From contig MPNH01000006.1 of NCBI GenBank assembly GCA_002238925.1, forward strand, positions 57,419 through 121,418: a stretch of DNA of 64,000 bases, given 5' to 3'. Both the position numbers and the translations under genes were made by a program. This DNA is from Spirochaetaceae bacterium bin103 (lineage in GTDB: Bacteria > Spirochaetota > Spirochaetia > SZUA-6 > Bin103). The notes under the pieces are model-generated. The model saw only the letters and a program-made list of their open reading frames with translations. It was not told where the DNA came from and made no database searches. Positions 1-7,736 of this stretch are shown here, piece after piece. Numbering within the stretch: the stretch's first letter is position 1; each line of letters starts with the position of its first letter.

Positions 1-1
1 C

Positions 2-868
2 ATGCACCGCCTGTATGCGCAGGGGCTGATCGACCCGCAGGCGTTTACGCAGAACCTTGATGCCGGACGCGCAGTGATGAACGCGGAAACGACCGTGGTT
101 GGCTCCTACACCGCGGGTCACAACCGCATGTTTCCGCGCGACACCGACGACAGCCTGTGGCCCCAGTACCGGGCGGTACCGCCGGTGATGGGTCCCACCG
201 GTCTGCGCCAAACCGCTTACTGGCCGTCCGGCGTCAGCCGCGGCAAGTTCGCCATCACCGACAAGGCGAGCGACGCCCAGGCGCGCAAGGCGATGGCGAT
301 GGCCAACTGGGCCTACACCGAGGAAGGCACGATCATGGAGATCTTTGGCCTCCCGACGAACTCCGAGGGCACCGTCAACTGGCGCTATGCCGAGGAGGGC
401 GAACTAGGCCTGAACGGCCAGCCGGGCATCTACTGGGGCGCGCCGCATGCCGCGGACGCACCTCCTAGCAAGGACCGCTGGAGAACTGAGCTGATCTTCT
501 GGCACTTCGACCTGTTCAACGGCTGGGTGGCCAGTCAGGACATCGCCTCGATCGAAGGCTACGAGCGGTTCCTGGTCGTGGAGAGCGACAAGTACATCCC
601 GCACGTGCCGCCGCCGGACATGCGCGTTCCGATTGGCCGTGGTACTACCGGCGGTCTCTACTTTCCCGAAGAGGTCGCGCAGCGGATCGCCCAGATTCAG
701 GCCGAGACACAGACCTACGTGCGCCAGAACATGGCAGCATTCATCACCGGCCAGAAGGATCTGGACGCTGACTGGGACGGCTACGTTGCCGGCCTCGATG
801 CCCTGGGCATCGAGGAGTACGTGGACACCTTCCAGGCGGCGATGGACGCGGCAGCCGCTCTTCAGTAG
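2..868 (+). CDS. Extracellular sugar-binding protein (LplA-like), C-terminal half, cut by window edge
   Basis: Periplasmic or cell-surface solute-binding component of a carbohydrate ABC importer. The 288 visible residues match the C-terminal half of the LplA-like protein at 59358-60962: both share the PPLMGPTG/PPVMGPTG segment, the tract where a residue window is followed by a YTEEGT- or DDTFSV-type motif, and the closing pattern in which an acidic helix ends with a DALGIEEYVDTFQ- or DRLGLDMVMEIFQ-like stretch. A full protein is about 540 residues, so the start and signal peptide lie upstream of base 1. No permease follows; if it has partners they are to the left. A compact hairpin directly downstream suggests it ends its transcription unit. 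Family call is confident; the sugar is unknown. Confidence 0.8.
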   Translation: MHRLYAQGLIDPQAFTQNLDAGRAVMNAETTVVGSYTAGHNRMFPRDTDDSLWPQYRAVPPVMGPTGLRQTAYWPSGVSRGKFAITDKASDAQARKAMAMANWAYTEEGTIMEIFGLPTNSEGTVNWRYAEEGELGLNGQPGIYWGAPHAADAPPSKDRWRTELIFWHFDLFNGWVASQDIASIEGYERFLVVESDKYIPHVPPPDMRVPIGRGTTGGLYFPEEVAQRIAQIQAETQTYVRQNMAAFITGQKDLDADWDGYVAGLDALGIEEYVDTFQAAMDAAAALQ

Positions 869-898
869 CTGACCGTCCAACAGCTTTCGTTTCTTACG

Positions 899-926
899 CT
901 GGGCCGTTCCGGATGGGACGGCCCAG
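899..926. terminator. Hairpin terminator between convergent genes
   Basis: A perfect 9-bp stem (arms 899-907 and 918-926, CTGGGCCGT with its complement ACGGCCCAG) and a 10-nt loop sit in the 84-bp gap between the binding-protein gene and the convergent reductase gene. The T tract after it is weak on the + strand, so it may serve both strands imperfectly. Confidence 0.6.
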
Positions 927-952
927 CTTCATTGTGGTGGAACCGCGGGCGA

Positions 953-1966
953 TCAGACCGCAGCGGGTCGCGCTTCGCGGGTGAGTTCGGCGATCGAGTA
1001 GCGTCCGGGGGACGAGCGGTCGCGGGCCATCTCTTCCGCCCGCTTCCACAGCACCTCGTTATAAGGCGCGGGAATGCCGAGCAGGCGGCCGAGTTGCACC
1101 ACCTCCCCGTTGAGGAATTCACTCTCGATGCTGCCGGTACCACGTACCAAGCTCTGCCAGGACGATCCGCCGCGGCTCGGTGAGCCGTGGCCGCGCGGCC
1201 AGCGGTCGTTGCCCTGGTAGCGCGGGCCACGGCGCGCGGCGAATTCCCCGCTCTCCTCGAAGTCGATACCGGCGGCGCGCCACACCCTGCGAGCCTCGTC
1301 GCGAACCTGCGCCATGAAGGCATCGGCCCCCCGATGGCCGCCGGTGATGGCGGTAACGGCGTTGGCCAGATTGCCCAGGCACTTGGCGCCCTTGGCGCGC
1401 ATCACGGTGGGGTTGGCGGCGGCCGCGAATCCGGCGGCTTCCAGGTCCTCCACCAGGGTTGTGCAGAGTTCATCGATGCCGGCGGGGTAGCGGCCAACCT
1501 CCAGGTAGCCGTAGTGGCCGACGCGCGCGTTGACTACCTCACCGGGTTCAAGGAAGACGCCAGGTACGAACACCACCGCCCCGTACACGTTGCCAAATAC
1601 GCGCTGCGCATGAATTTCATTCCAGATCGCGTTCTGGCAGCACACCACCGGCACGTCAGCCGGCACGCCGGCGCCGCGCAACTCACCGAGCGCGGCCACC
1701 GTGTGTTGCGCCTTGCAGCACAGCAGCACAACATCCTTTTTCGCTTCCTTGTCTTCTTCGCGAAACGGCGCGGCACCGGCAACCGAGTCGACCGCCGGCA
1801 CGTCGAGCCGGTAGTCGGCGTCGCCGGTCAGCAGCCGCAGCCCGCCGGCCCGGACCGCCGCCACGTGCGCCGCGCGCGCCACCAGCACCACCTCTCGACC
1901 GGCCCGATGCAGGTGTCCGCCGAGCGTCCCCCCGATTGCCCCCGCCCCCAGAATCACATACCGCAT
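953..1966 (-). CDS. Ketopantoate reductase family (PanE/ApbA) oxidoreductase
   Basis: Predicted cytosolic NADPH-dependent 2-oxoacid reductase; the best known member reduces ketopantoate to pantoate for coenzyme A synthesis. The protein opens with a Rossmann dinucleotide motif (GAGAIGG near residues 6-12). The central helix carries the family Lys-Asn-Asn pattern (KCLGNLANAV), and the C-terminal domain has the expected LNGEVVQLGRLLGIPAPYN stretch. Two starts are possible: ATG at 1966, giving MRYVILGAG directly before the Rossmann strand, or ATG at 1981. A GGAG sits only 2 nt before the 1966 ATG, so the signal does not decide; I prefer 1966 for its fit to the family. No other pantothenate genes are nearby, so the natural substrate may be another branched 2-oxoacid. 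Confidence 0.8.
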   Translation of the reverse strand: MRYVILGAGAIGGTLGGHLHRAGREVVLVARAAHVAAVRAGGLRLLTGDADYRLDVPAVDSVAGAAPFREEDKEAKKDVVLLCCKAQHTVAALGELRGAGVPADVPVVCCQNAIWNEIHAQRVFGNVYGAVVFVPGVFLEPGEVVNARVGHYGYLEVGRYPAGIDELCTTLVEDLEAAGFAAAANPTVMRAKGAKCLGNLANAVTAITGGHRGADAFMAQVRDEARRVWRAAGIDFEESGEFAARRGPRYQGNDRWPRGHGSPSRGGSSWQSLVRGTGSIESEFLNGEVVQLGRLLGIPAPYNEVLWKRAEEMARDRSSPGRYSIAELTREARPAAV

Positions 1967-2016
1967 TGCTCCTTGGAGCATAGCGGACGGGGCTCTGGTG
2001 TGGTAGGTTTGAGCAT

Positions 2017-3060
2017 GTGGGTGAGGTGCGTGGTGGCCGGGCGGGCGGCGATCGGAGGCGGATCTCGTGGTATCGGTCGCCGTTGAGCCGCGATACGCTG
2101 GTGGCGTTGAACCGGCGCAGCGATCTGCTCGGGTTTGTGCAGACAGTCGGTTTCCTTGCGGTGCTGGCCGGCACCGGCGGCGTGGCCGTGTGGTCGGTGG
2201 GACGTCTGGCGTGGCCGCTTGTGGTGCTGCTGTTCTTCGTGCACGGCACGTGCAGCAGTTTCCTGGTCAACGGTTTCCACGAACTGGTTCATGACTCGGT
2301 GTTCCGCACCCGGTGGCTCAACCGCGCGTTTCTGTGGGTGTTCTCGTTCTGGGGCTGCTACAACCACGTCCACTTCTGGGCGTCGCACACCGCGCACCAC
2401 AAGTACACGCTGCATCCGCCGGACGACCAGGAGGTGATCCTGCCGCAGACGGTCACGCTGCCCGCGCTGCTGCGCATCGCCACTTTCGACTGGCGCGGGT
2501 GCTGGCACACGGTCAGCACCTCGAGCCGCTGGAGTGCGGGGCGGATCGGCGGCGGCTGGGAAGGGATGCTGTTTCCCTCATCCGACCCGGTGCTGCGCCG
2601 GCGGCTGGGCAACTGGGCGCGCATCCTGCTGCTTGGCCATGGCGCTATCGTGATCGTGAGTGTTGCGATGGGGTGGTGGGCGCTGCCCCTGGTCACCACC
2701 TTCACCCGTTTCTACGCCGGCGGAATTCAGTACCTGTGCAACGCGACTCAACATGTCGGGTTACTGGACAATGTGTCCGATTTCCGCTTATCTACCCGTA
2801 CCATCATTCTCAACCCGCTGTTGCGATTTCTGTATTGGCACATGAACTACCACATTGAGCACCATATGTATGCGGCAGTGCCCTGCTACCGCCTCGCTAA
2901 ACTGCACAGGCTTATCCGCCACGACCTGCCGCCGAGCCCGCGCGGCTTGCTGGCCGCCTGGTCGCAGATCTTTGCGATCCAGCGCCGCCAGAAGAAGGAT
3001 CCCGCCTACCAGTACCGAGCCGCGCTGCCGGCTCCCGCAATGACCGAGCGCCCGGCATGA
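2017..3060 (+). CDS. Membrane fatty acid desaturase family protein
   Basis: Integral-membrane di-iron desaturase or hydroxylase of the FA_desaturase superfamily, expected to introduce a double bond or hydroxyl into a lipid acyl chain using O2. Three histidine boxes are visible: HELVH near residue 89, HTAHH near residue 123 and HIEHH near residue 284, the last inside a YHIEHHMY signature. Two hydrophobic hairpins flank them (residues about 40-85 and 205-240). The start is a GTG at 2017; alignment with the 33005-34210 paralogue supports homology from WYRSP (about residue 18) onward, so a slightly later start is possible. It overlaps the downstream peptidase by 4 bp (ATGA), which indicates translational coupling. 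Substrate unknown. Confidence 0.85.
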   Translation: MGEVRGGRAGGDRRRISWYRSPLSRDTLVALNRRSDLLGFVQTVGFLAVLAGTGGVAVWSVGRLAWPLVVLLFFVHGTCSSFLVNGFHELVHDSVFRTRWLNRAFLWVFSFWGCYNHVHFWASHTAHHKYTLHPPDDQEVILPQTVTLPALLRIATFDWRGCWHTVSTSSRWSAGRIGGGWEGMLFPSSDPVLRRRLGNWARILLLGHGAIVIVSVAMGWWALPLVTTFTRFYAGGIQYLCNATQHVGLLDNVSDFRLSTRTIILNPLLRFLYWHMNYHIEHHMYAAVPCYRLAKLHRLIRHDLPPSPRGLLAAWSQIFAIQRRQKKDPAYQYRAALPAPAMTERPA

Positions 3061-4253
3061 CCGATCGCGAACCTGATCTGACCCGGGCGCGCGACCTGGC
3101 CATGGAACTGATGGCCATTCCCGGCAAGAGCGGCGAAGAGGCGGAGGTATCGCGCTATGTCAGCGGCAAGCTGCGCGCGGCGGGCGTACCGGCCGAGATC
3201 ATCGTCAACGACCGCGTGCAGCGCCGTACGCCGCTCAACGGCGACACCGGCAACCTGATTCTCAAGCTGAAGGGAACACGGCGCGGCGCGCGGCGGCTGC
3301 TTGCCGGTCACCTCGATACGGTGCCGATCTGCGTCGGCAGCAAGCCGCTGTTGCGCGGCCGCGAGGTGCGCTCGGCGAGCCGCGGTACCGGTCTCGGCGC
3401 CGACAACCGCGCGGCGTGCGCCGTGCTGCTGGCGGCTGCCCTGGAGATCGTGGAACGGGGCCTGCCGCATCCGCCGGTCACGTTCTGCTGGTTCGTCCAG
3501 GAGGAGGTGGGTCTGCAGGGTTCGCAGCGGGTGTCGAAGGCGTCACTGGGCAATCCCCGGCTCGCCTTCAACTGGGACGGCGGCGGCGCCGCGCGCCTGG
3601 TGGTGGGCGCCACCGGCGCGTACCGCCTGCACATGGAAGTAGGCGGGGTGGCGAGCCACGCCGGTGGCGCACCGGAACGCGGCGTGAGCGCAATCGCCAT
3701 CGCGGCACGCGCCATCGCCGACCTGGACCGCGCCGGTTGGCACGGCAAGGTGGAGAAGGACGACGGAAGCGGTACCAGCAATGTTGGCGTGATCCAGGCC
3801 GGCGAGGCCACCAACGTGGTGTCCGACAGCGCCATCGTGCGTGCCGAGGCGCGCAGTCACGATCCCACGTTCCGCAAGCGCATCGTGCGCGAATTCGAGC
3901 AGGCGTTCCGGCGTGCCGCCGCCCGCGCGATCAACGTCGACGGCGTGACCGGCCGGGTCAAGGTTTCGGCGACGCTCGACTACGAGTCGTTCAAGCTGCC
4001 GCTCAACGAACCGTGCGTGCTCGCGGCGGCCGCCGCGGCGCAGAGCGCCGGCGCGACTCCGCAGTTTCACATTGCCGACGGTGGGCTCGATGCCAACTCG
4101 CTTACCGCCCGCGGTATCCCCACGGTGACCATGGGCGTCGGCCAGCGCAACGCCCACACCATCAACGAGACCCTGAACCTGGACGACTTCGAGCTGGCCT
4201 GCCGGATGGCGTTGCGGCTCGCCACCGCGACCGAATCGCAGGCCGCCGGGTAG
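3057..4253 (+). CDS. M20-family metallopeptidase (PepT/ArgE-like)
   Basis: Zinc-dependent amidohydrolase or exopeptidase of the M20 family, cytosolic. Visible signatures are GHLDTVP near residue 83 (zinc His and Asp), GLGADNRAA near residue 112, the catalytic and bridging glutamates in QEEVGLQG near residue 149, and a dimerisation insert rich in GGVASHAGG near residue 195. The C-terminal zinc histidine is probably in the NAHTINE stretch near residue 365. The 398-residue length is normal for peptidase T or related di/tripeptidases. It overlaps the desaturase stop codon by 4 bp, so the two form an operon, an unusual pairing with no obvious shared pathway. Substrate (tripeptide, N-acyl amino acid or similar) cannot be set from sequence. 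Confidence 0.85.
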   Translation: MTDREPDLTRARDLAMELMAIPGKSGEEAEVSRYVSGKLRAAGVPAEIIVNDRVQRRTPLNGDTGNLILKLKGTRRGARRLLAGHLDTVPICVGSKPLLRGREVRSASRGTGLGADNRAACAVLLAAALEIVERGLPHPPVTFCWFVQEEVGLQGSQRVSKASLGNPRLAFNWDGGGAARLVVGATGAYRLHMEVGGVASHAGGAPERGVSAIAIAARAIADLDRAGWHGKVEKDDGSGTSNVGVIQAGEATNVVSDSAIVRAEARSHDPTFRKRIVREFEQAFRRAAARAINVDGVTGRVKVSATLDYESFKLPLNEPCVLAAAAAAQSAGATPQFHIADGGLDANSLTARGIPTVTMGVGQRNAHTINETLNLDDFELACRMALRLATATESQAAG

Positions 4254-4273
4254 CAGCAGCCCGGCGGTCCGGG

Positions 4274-5890
4274 TCAGGTGGCGACCTGCGGTTCCACCTT
4301 GCTCATCACCTCGACCAGGGCCGGCCTGCCGTCGCGGTTGGCGGCCTGGGCCCGGCGCAGTGCGGCAGCCAACTCGCCCGGATCGCTGACCCGTTCGGCA
4401 TGCGCGCCGAGCGCCGCGCCGATGGCGGCGTAGTTGCCGCCCAGCCGATTGCTGCCGTACCGCTCCGACGCCGCCGGCATGTGGCTGTCGTACTTGGTCA
4501 TTACGCCGTTGTTGAGCACCACGGTAACGATCGGGATCTCTGACCTCACCGCGGTCTCCACGTCCAGACCCGACATGCCGAACGCCGCTTCGCCCATCAG
4601 GTTGACCACGCTCTTCTCCGGGGCCGCGAGCTTGGCTCCGATGGCCAGACCCAGCCCGTAGCCAAGCTGCGTGGACTTGCCCCAGCCGAGGTAGCCACGT
4701 GGGGCCTCACTCTTCCACATTGGAACGAGCTGGTCGCGCGGATAGCCGGAGTCGTGGGTGATGATGGTGTTGGCGACGTCGAACGCCTGCTGCAATTCGC
4801 GAATTACCCGATACGGGCTGATCGGAACCTCGTCGGTGGTGGAGTGCGGTTCCCACTGTGCGGCATACTCGGCGCTCACCGCCGCCACCCGCGCCGCCGC
4901 ACCGTTGCCGTCGCCGCGCACCTTGGGGCCGTCCTGGCGCCGGTACTCCTCGCTCATCTGTTCCAGCACCAGTGCCGCATCGCCAACCGCGCCCAGCGCC
5001 ACCGGGTAGTCCTTGCCGATATCCTCGCCGCAGTTGGTGACTTGGGCGAGGGGGGTGCCGGCCGGCATCGGCGTGGTGAAGGTGTTGATTGTGAAGCTGG
5101 TGCCGATTCCGACGATCAGGTCCGCTTCGGCGAGAAAGCGCGACACCATCAGGGTGCGGGTCAGGCCGCCGGTGCCGAGCGCGAACGCGTGGTTCTCCGG
5201 GAACGCGCTCTTACCGGCCAGGGTGGTCATCACCGGGATCTGCGCCAGTTCGGCGAACGCCACCAGCTCCGCACTGGCCTCGCCGTACAGCACGCCCTGG
5301 CCGGCCACCACGATCGGATTGCGGGCCGCGAGCAGGGCGGCGATCAGCTCGCGCACGTCCTCGCCCGCCGCCGCCGAGCGGTGGCCCCGCACCGGCGTGT
5401 AGTCGACACTGTCGCCGGGGTAATCCTGCCCCATGGCGTCGTGCACCATCTCCAGCAGCACCGGGCCGCGCCGGCCATTGCGGAGTTGGCCGAGAGCGCG
5501 CCGCATCATGGCCGGCACGTCGCCGGCGGTGCGGATCTGTGCCGCCCACTTGGTAACCGAGCGGTAGGCGCGCACCGGATCGAACGTCGGCGCCACGCCC
5601 TGGCGGCCACTCGGCGAGCCGCCGGCCAGGTGCAGCATTGGCACCGAGTCGGCGTACGCCTGGGCGACGCCGGAGAATGCGTTCTCGGCGCCGGGACCGT
5701 ACTGCATGGTGAACACGCCGAGCCCGGCTCCGTTGGTCACGCGCGCATACCCGTCCGCGATGTTGACTCCGGTCCGCTCCTGGCGGCAGATCACCGGGCG
5801 AATGCCGATCTTTGCGCTGCTTTCGATCAGGTTCTGCAGCGGAAACGCGGAGAGGAATGTTACCCCCTCGGCCGCCAGAACCTGCGCCAT
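4274..5890 (-). CDS. Thiamine diphosphate-dependent enzyme with altered GDG motif
   Basis: Member of the acetolactate synthase/benzoylformate decarboxylase/oxalyl-CoA decarboxylase fold, with three domains in order: PYR (residues 1-170, catalytic Glu at about 38 in RQERTG), central Rossmann-like domain (190-330, AAGEDVREL then VVAGQGVL), and PP domain (from 370). The usual ThDP/Mg motif GDG...NN appears as GEAAFGM (G433-E434-A435) followed 27 residues later by LNN, so the conserved Asp is Glu and the second Gly is Ala. ATG at 5890 is preferred because AGGA lies 9 nt upstream; a GTG at 5908 would add six residues. It diverges from the GH32-like gene and is convergent with the peptidase. Reaction unknown; 2-oxoacid decarboxylation or carboligation is likely if it is active. 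Confidence 0.8.
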   Translation of the reverse strand: MAQVLAAEGVTFLSAFPLQNLIESSAKIGIRPVICRQERTGVNIADGYARVTNGAGLGVFTMQYGPGAENAFSGVAQAYADSVPMLHLAGGSPSGRQGVAPTFDPVRAYRSVTKWAAQIRTAGDVPAMMRRALGQLRNGRRGPVLLEMVHDAMGQDYPGDSVDYTPVRGHRSAAAGEDVRELIAALLAARNPIVVAGQGVLYGEASAELVAFAELAQIPVMTTLAGKSAFPENHAFALGTGGLTRTLMVSRFLAEADLIVGIGTSFTINTFTTPMPAGTPLAQVTNCGEDIGKDYPVALGAVGDAALVLEQMSEEYRRQDGPKVRGDGNGAAARVAAVSAEYAAQWEPHSTTDEVPISPYRVIRELQQAFDVANTIITHDSGYPRDQLVPMWKSEAPRGYLGWGKSTQLGYGLGLAIGAKLAAPEKSVVNLMGEAAFGMSGLDVETAVRSEIPIVTVVLNNGVMTKYDSHMPAASERYGSNRLGGNYAAIGAALGAHAERVSDPGELAAALRRAQAANRDGRPALVEVMSKVEPQVAT

Positions 5891-5940
5891 CGCATCATAT
5901 CCTGTCACTTGTCATGGACTCCGTGGCGCACTGTACCAGA

Positions 5941-6014
5941 TTGGCGCCAATCCGTGCGTAATCCTTTCCCCACCCGTTGATGCTGCGCCGCCGTGCTCGT
6001 ATGGTAGGCGCCAA
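5941..6014 (+). promoter_or_regulatory. Candidate promoter and repeated GGCGCCAA element before GH32-like gene
   Basis: A perfect 10-bp palindrome TTGGCGCCAA at 5941-5950 shares its right half, GGCGCCAA, with 6007-6014 immediately before the GH32-like ATG. Between them lie TTGATG (5977-5982) and TATGGT (6000-6005) with 17-bp spacing, a plausible sigma-70 promoter. The paired elements could be operators of a regulator encoded elsewhere. Inference from pattern only. Confidence 0.35.
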
Positions 6015-6015
6015 C

Positions 6016-7587
6016 ATGAGTACCGCGCAAAAGGTCTGGCCCAAGTCCAAGGTTCCGTTCCACGCGTTTCCCACCAGTTTGGAAGAGCAGGAGCGGGCGC
6101 TGGCCGACAACCCGCTGATGCAGCGGCTGCACGCTGCGCGCGCCGGCTATGCTGCCGATCCGCATCGACCGCAGTACCACTACGTCAATCCGGAAGCCAG
6201 CCTCAACGACCCCAACGGACTGTGCTTCTGGCAGGGCCGCTGGCACCTGTTCTACCAGGCGTATCCGCCGGAGGACACGCGCCAGCACTGGGGCCACGCG
6301 GTCAGTGATGACCTCGTTCACTGGCGCGACCTGCCGTACTGCATCTATCCGAGCCCGGAGGACAAGTGCTTCTCCGGTGCCACGCTGGTGGAGGAAGACC
6401 GCGTGATCGCCATATACCACGGCACCGAGGTCGGCAACATGGTCGCTACCTCCAGCGATCCGCTGCTGCTCAACTGGCACAAGGTCACCGGCGCGGCGGT
6501 GATCCCGATGCGCCGGCCCGACGGCTCACCGCCGCCGTACCGGGTGTTCGACCCCTGCATCTGGAGCAAGGACGGCCGCTACTACTCGCTGTCGGGCGGT
6601 ACCCGTCCGGCCGGCCCCGGCGGCAAGCCGATCTGCGCCAACTTTCTGCTCCGTTCCGACGATCTCGCCACCTGGGAATACCTGCATCCATTCGTGGAGG
6701 ACGACCTCTACACGCTGGTGGGCGATGACGGCGCCTGCCCGTACTTCTGGCCGATCGGCTCCGGCGACGGACAGCGCCACATCCTGCTGTTCTTCAGCCA
6801 CATGAGCGGCGGCCAGTATCTGCTCGGCGACTACGATACCGAGCGCGACAAGTTCGTGGTGACCCACGGCGCAAAGTTCAACCACGGACCCGCGCTCCCG
6901 GCTGGCGTGCACGCACCGTCGGCTACTCCGGACGGCGCCGGCGGCGTTATCGTGATCTTCAACATGAACCCCGCCAAGCCGACCCGCGGCTGGAACCAGA
7001 TCATGACCCTGCCGCGGCGCCTGACTGTGAACGGCGACCAGCTCAGCCAGGATCCGGTGGCCGCGGTCGAGTCGCTGCGCGGCGCGCACCGGCACGTGGG
7101 CCGCACCGAGTTGCCCGCCAACCGGGAGGTGGTGCTCGACGGCATCAGCGGCAACACCATGGAGCTGGCGGCCGAGATCGATGCCGGCAGTGCCCCGATG
7201 GTAGACCTGAACGTGCTGCGCTCGCCGGGGCGCGAGGAGTTCACCCGCTTCGGCTTCTACCCCGAGCGCGGCTTTCGCGACCGCGTCCACCAGACCGCGG
7301 CGCGCGACAGTCTGGTCACTCTGGACAACACCTATTCCTCGACCGCCCCCGACGTGCTGTCGCGGGCACCGGAAACGGCTTCGTTGCGCCTCGCCCCGGA
7401 GGAGAAGTTGCAACTGCGGATCTTCGTTGACCGCAGCGTGGTCGAAGTGTTCGTCAACGGGCGCCAGTGCCTGTCGGAACGGGTCTATCCCGAGCGCGGC
7501 GACAGCCTCGGCGTATCGCTGCGCGCACAGGGCGCTCCCGCGGTGCTGGAGTCGCTCAATGCCTGGCAGATGGACAGCATCTACTGA
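6016..7587 (+). CDS. GH32-like protein lacking canonical acid/base residues
   Basis: Five-bladed beta-propeller plus C-terminal beta-sandwich of the GH32 (invertase/levanase) type, 523 residues. The nucleophile motif is present (LNDPNG, D65), as are HWGHAVSDDLVHW (residues 91-103) and the C-terminal LRIFVDRSVVEVFVN strand typical of the family. The RDP motif reads FDP (178-180), and the position of the ECP acid/base motif reads ACP (240-242), so the general acid Glu seems to be missing. No signal peptide, so probably cytosolic. ATG at 6016 is chosen because two upstream in-frame ATGs would lie inside the promoter. A TATGGT -10-like hexamer (6000-6005) would start RNA only about 4 nt before the ATG. 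It may be a specialised or non-hydrolytic fructan-binding member. Confidence 0.78.
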   Translation: MSTAQKVWPKSKVPFHAFPTSLEEQERALADNPLMQRLHAARAGYAADPHRPQYHYVNPEASLNDPNGLCFWQGRWHLFYQAYPPEDTRQHWGHAVSDDLVHWRDLPYCIYPSPEDKCFSGATLVEEDRVIAIYHGTEVGNMVATSSDPLLLNWHKVTGAAVIPMRRPDGSPPPYRVFDPCIWSKDGRYYSLSGGTRPAGPGGKPICANFLLRSDDLATWEYLHPFVEDDLYTLVGDDGACPYFWPIGSGDGQRHILLFFSHMSGGQYLLGDYDTERDKFVVTHGAKFNHGPALPAGVHAPSATPDGAGGVIVIFNMNPAKPTRGWNQIMTLPRRLTVNGDQLSQDPVAAVESLRGAHRHVGRTELPANREVVLDGISGNTMELAAEIDAGSAPMVDLNVLRSPGREEFTRFGFYPERGFRDRVHQTAARDSLVTLDNTYSSTAPDVLSRAPETASLRLAPEEKLQLRIFVDRSVVEVFVNGRQCLSERVYPERGDSLGVSLRAQGAPAVLESLNAWQMDSIY

Positions 7588-7633
7588 CGGAGCGCTGCCG
7601 GCGAAAAAAGTTCGCGATTCTCGTACATTCCGC

Positions 7634-7662
7634 TTGACAGGGTTAATCTACCTTTAGATACA
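7634..7662 (+). promoter_or_regulatory. Promoter with internal dyad upstream of iron-type ABC permease
   Basis: An exact TTGACA (-35, 7634-7639) is followed 17 bp later by GATACA (7657-7662). The spacer is AT-rich in a GC-rich context and contains a dyad ATCTA-CCTT-TAGAT (7646-7659), placed where a repressor would block RNA polymerase. For an iron-uptake operon a Fur-like or MntR-like repressor is plausible, but the dyad is too short to assign. Confidence 0.5.
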
Positions 7663-7736
7663 CTTAGCCAGATTACGCTTCCAAAGGTGGATGAATTCTG
7701 CGATGCGGATAGTGCGCGGCCGTGGCCGGCGACGTC

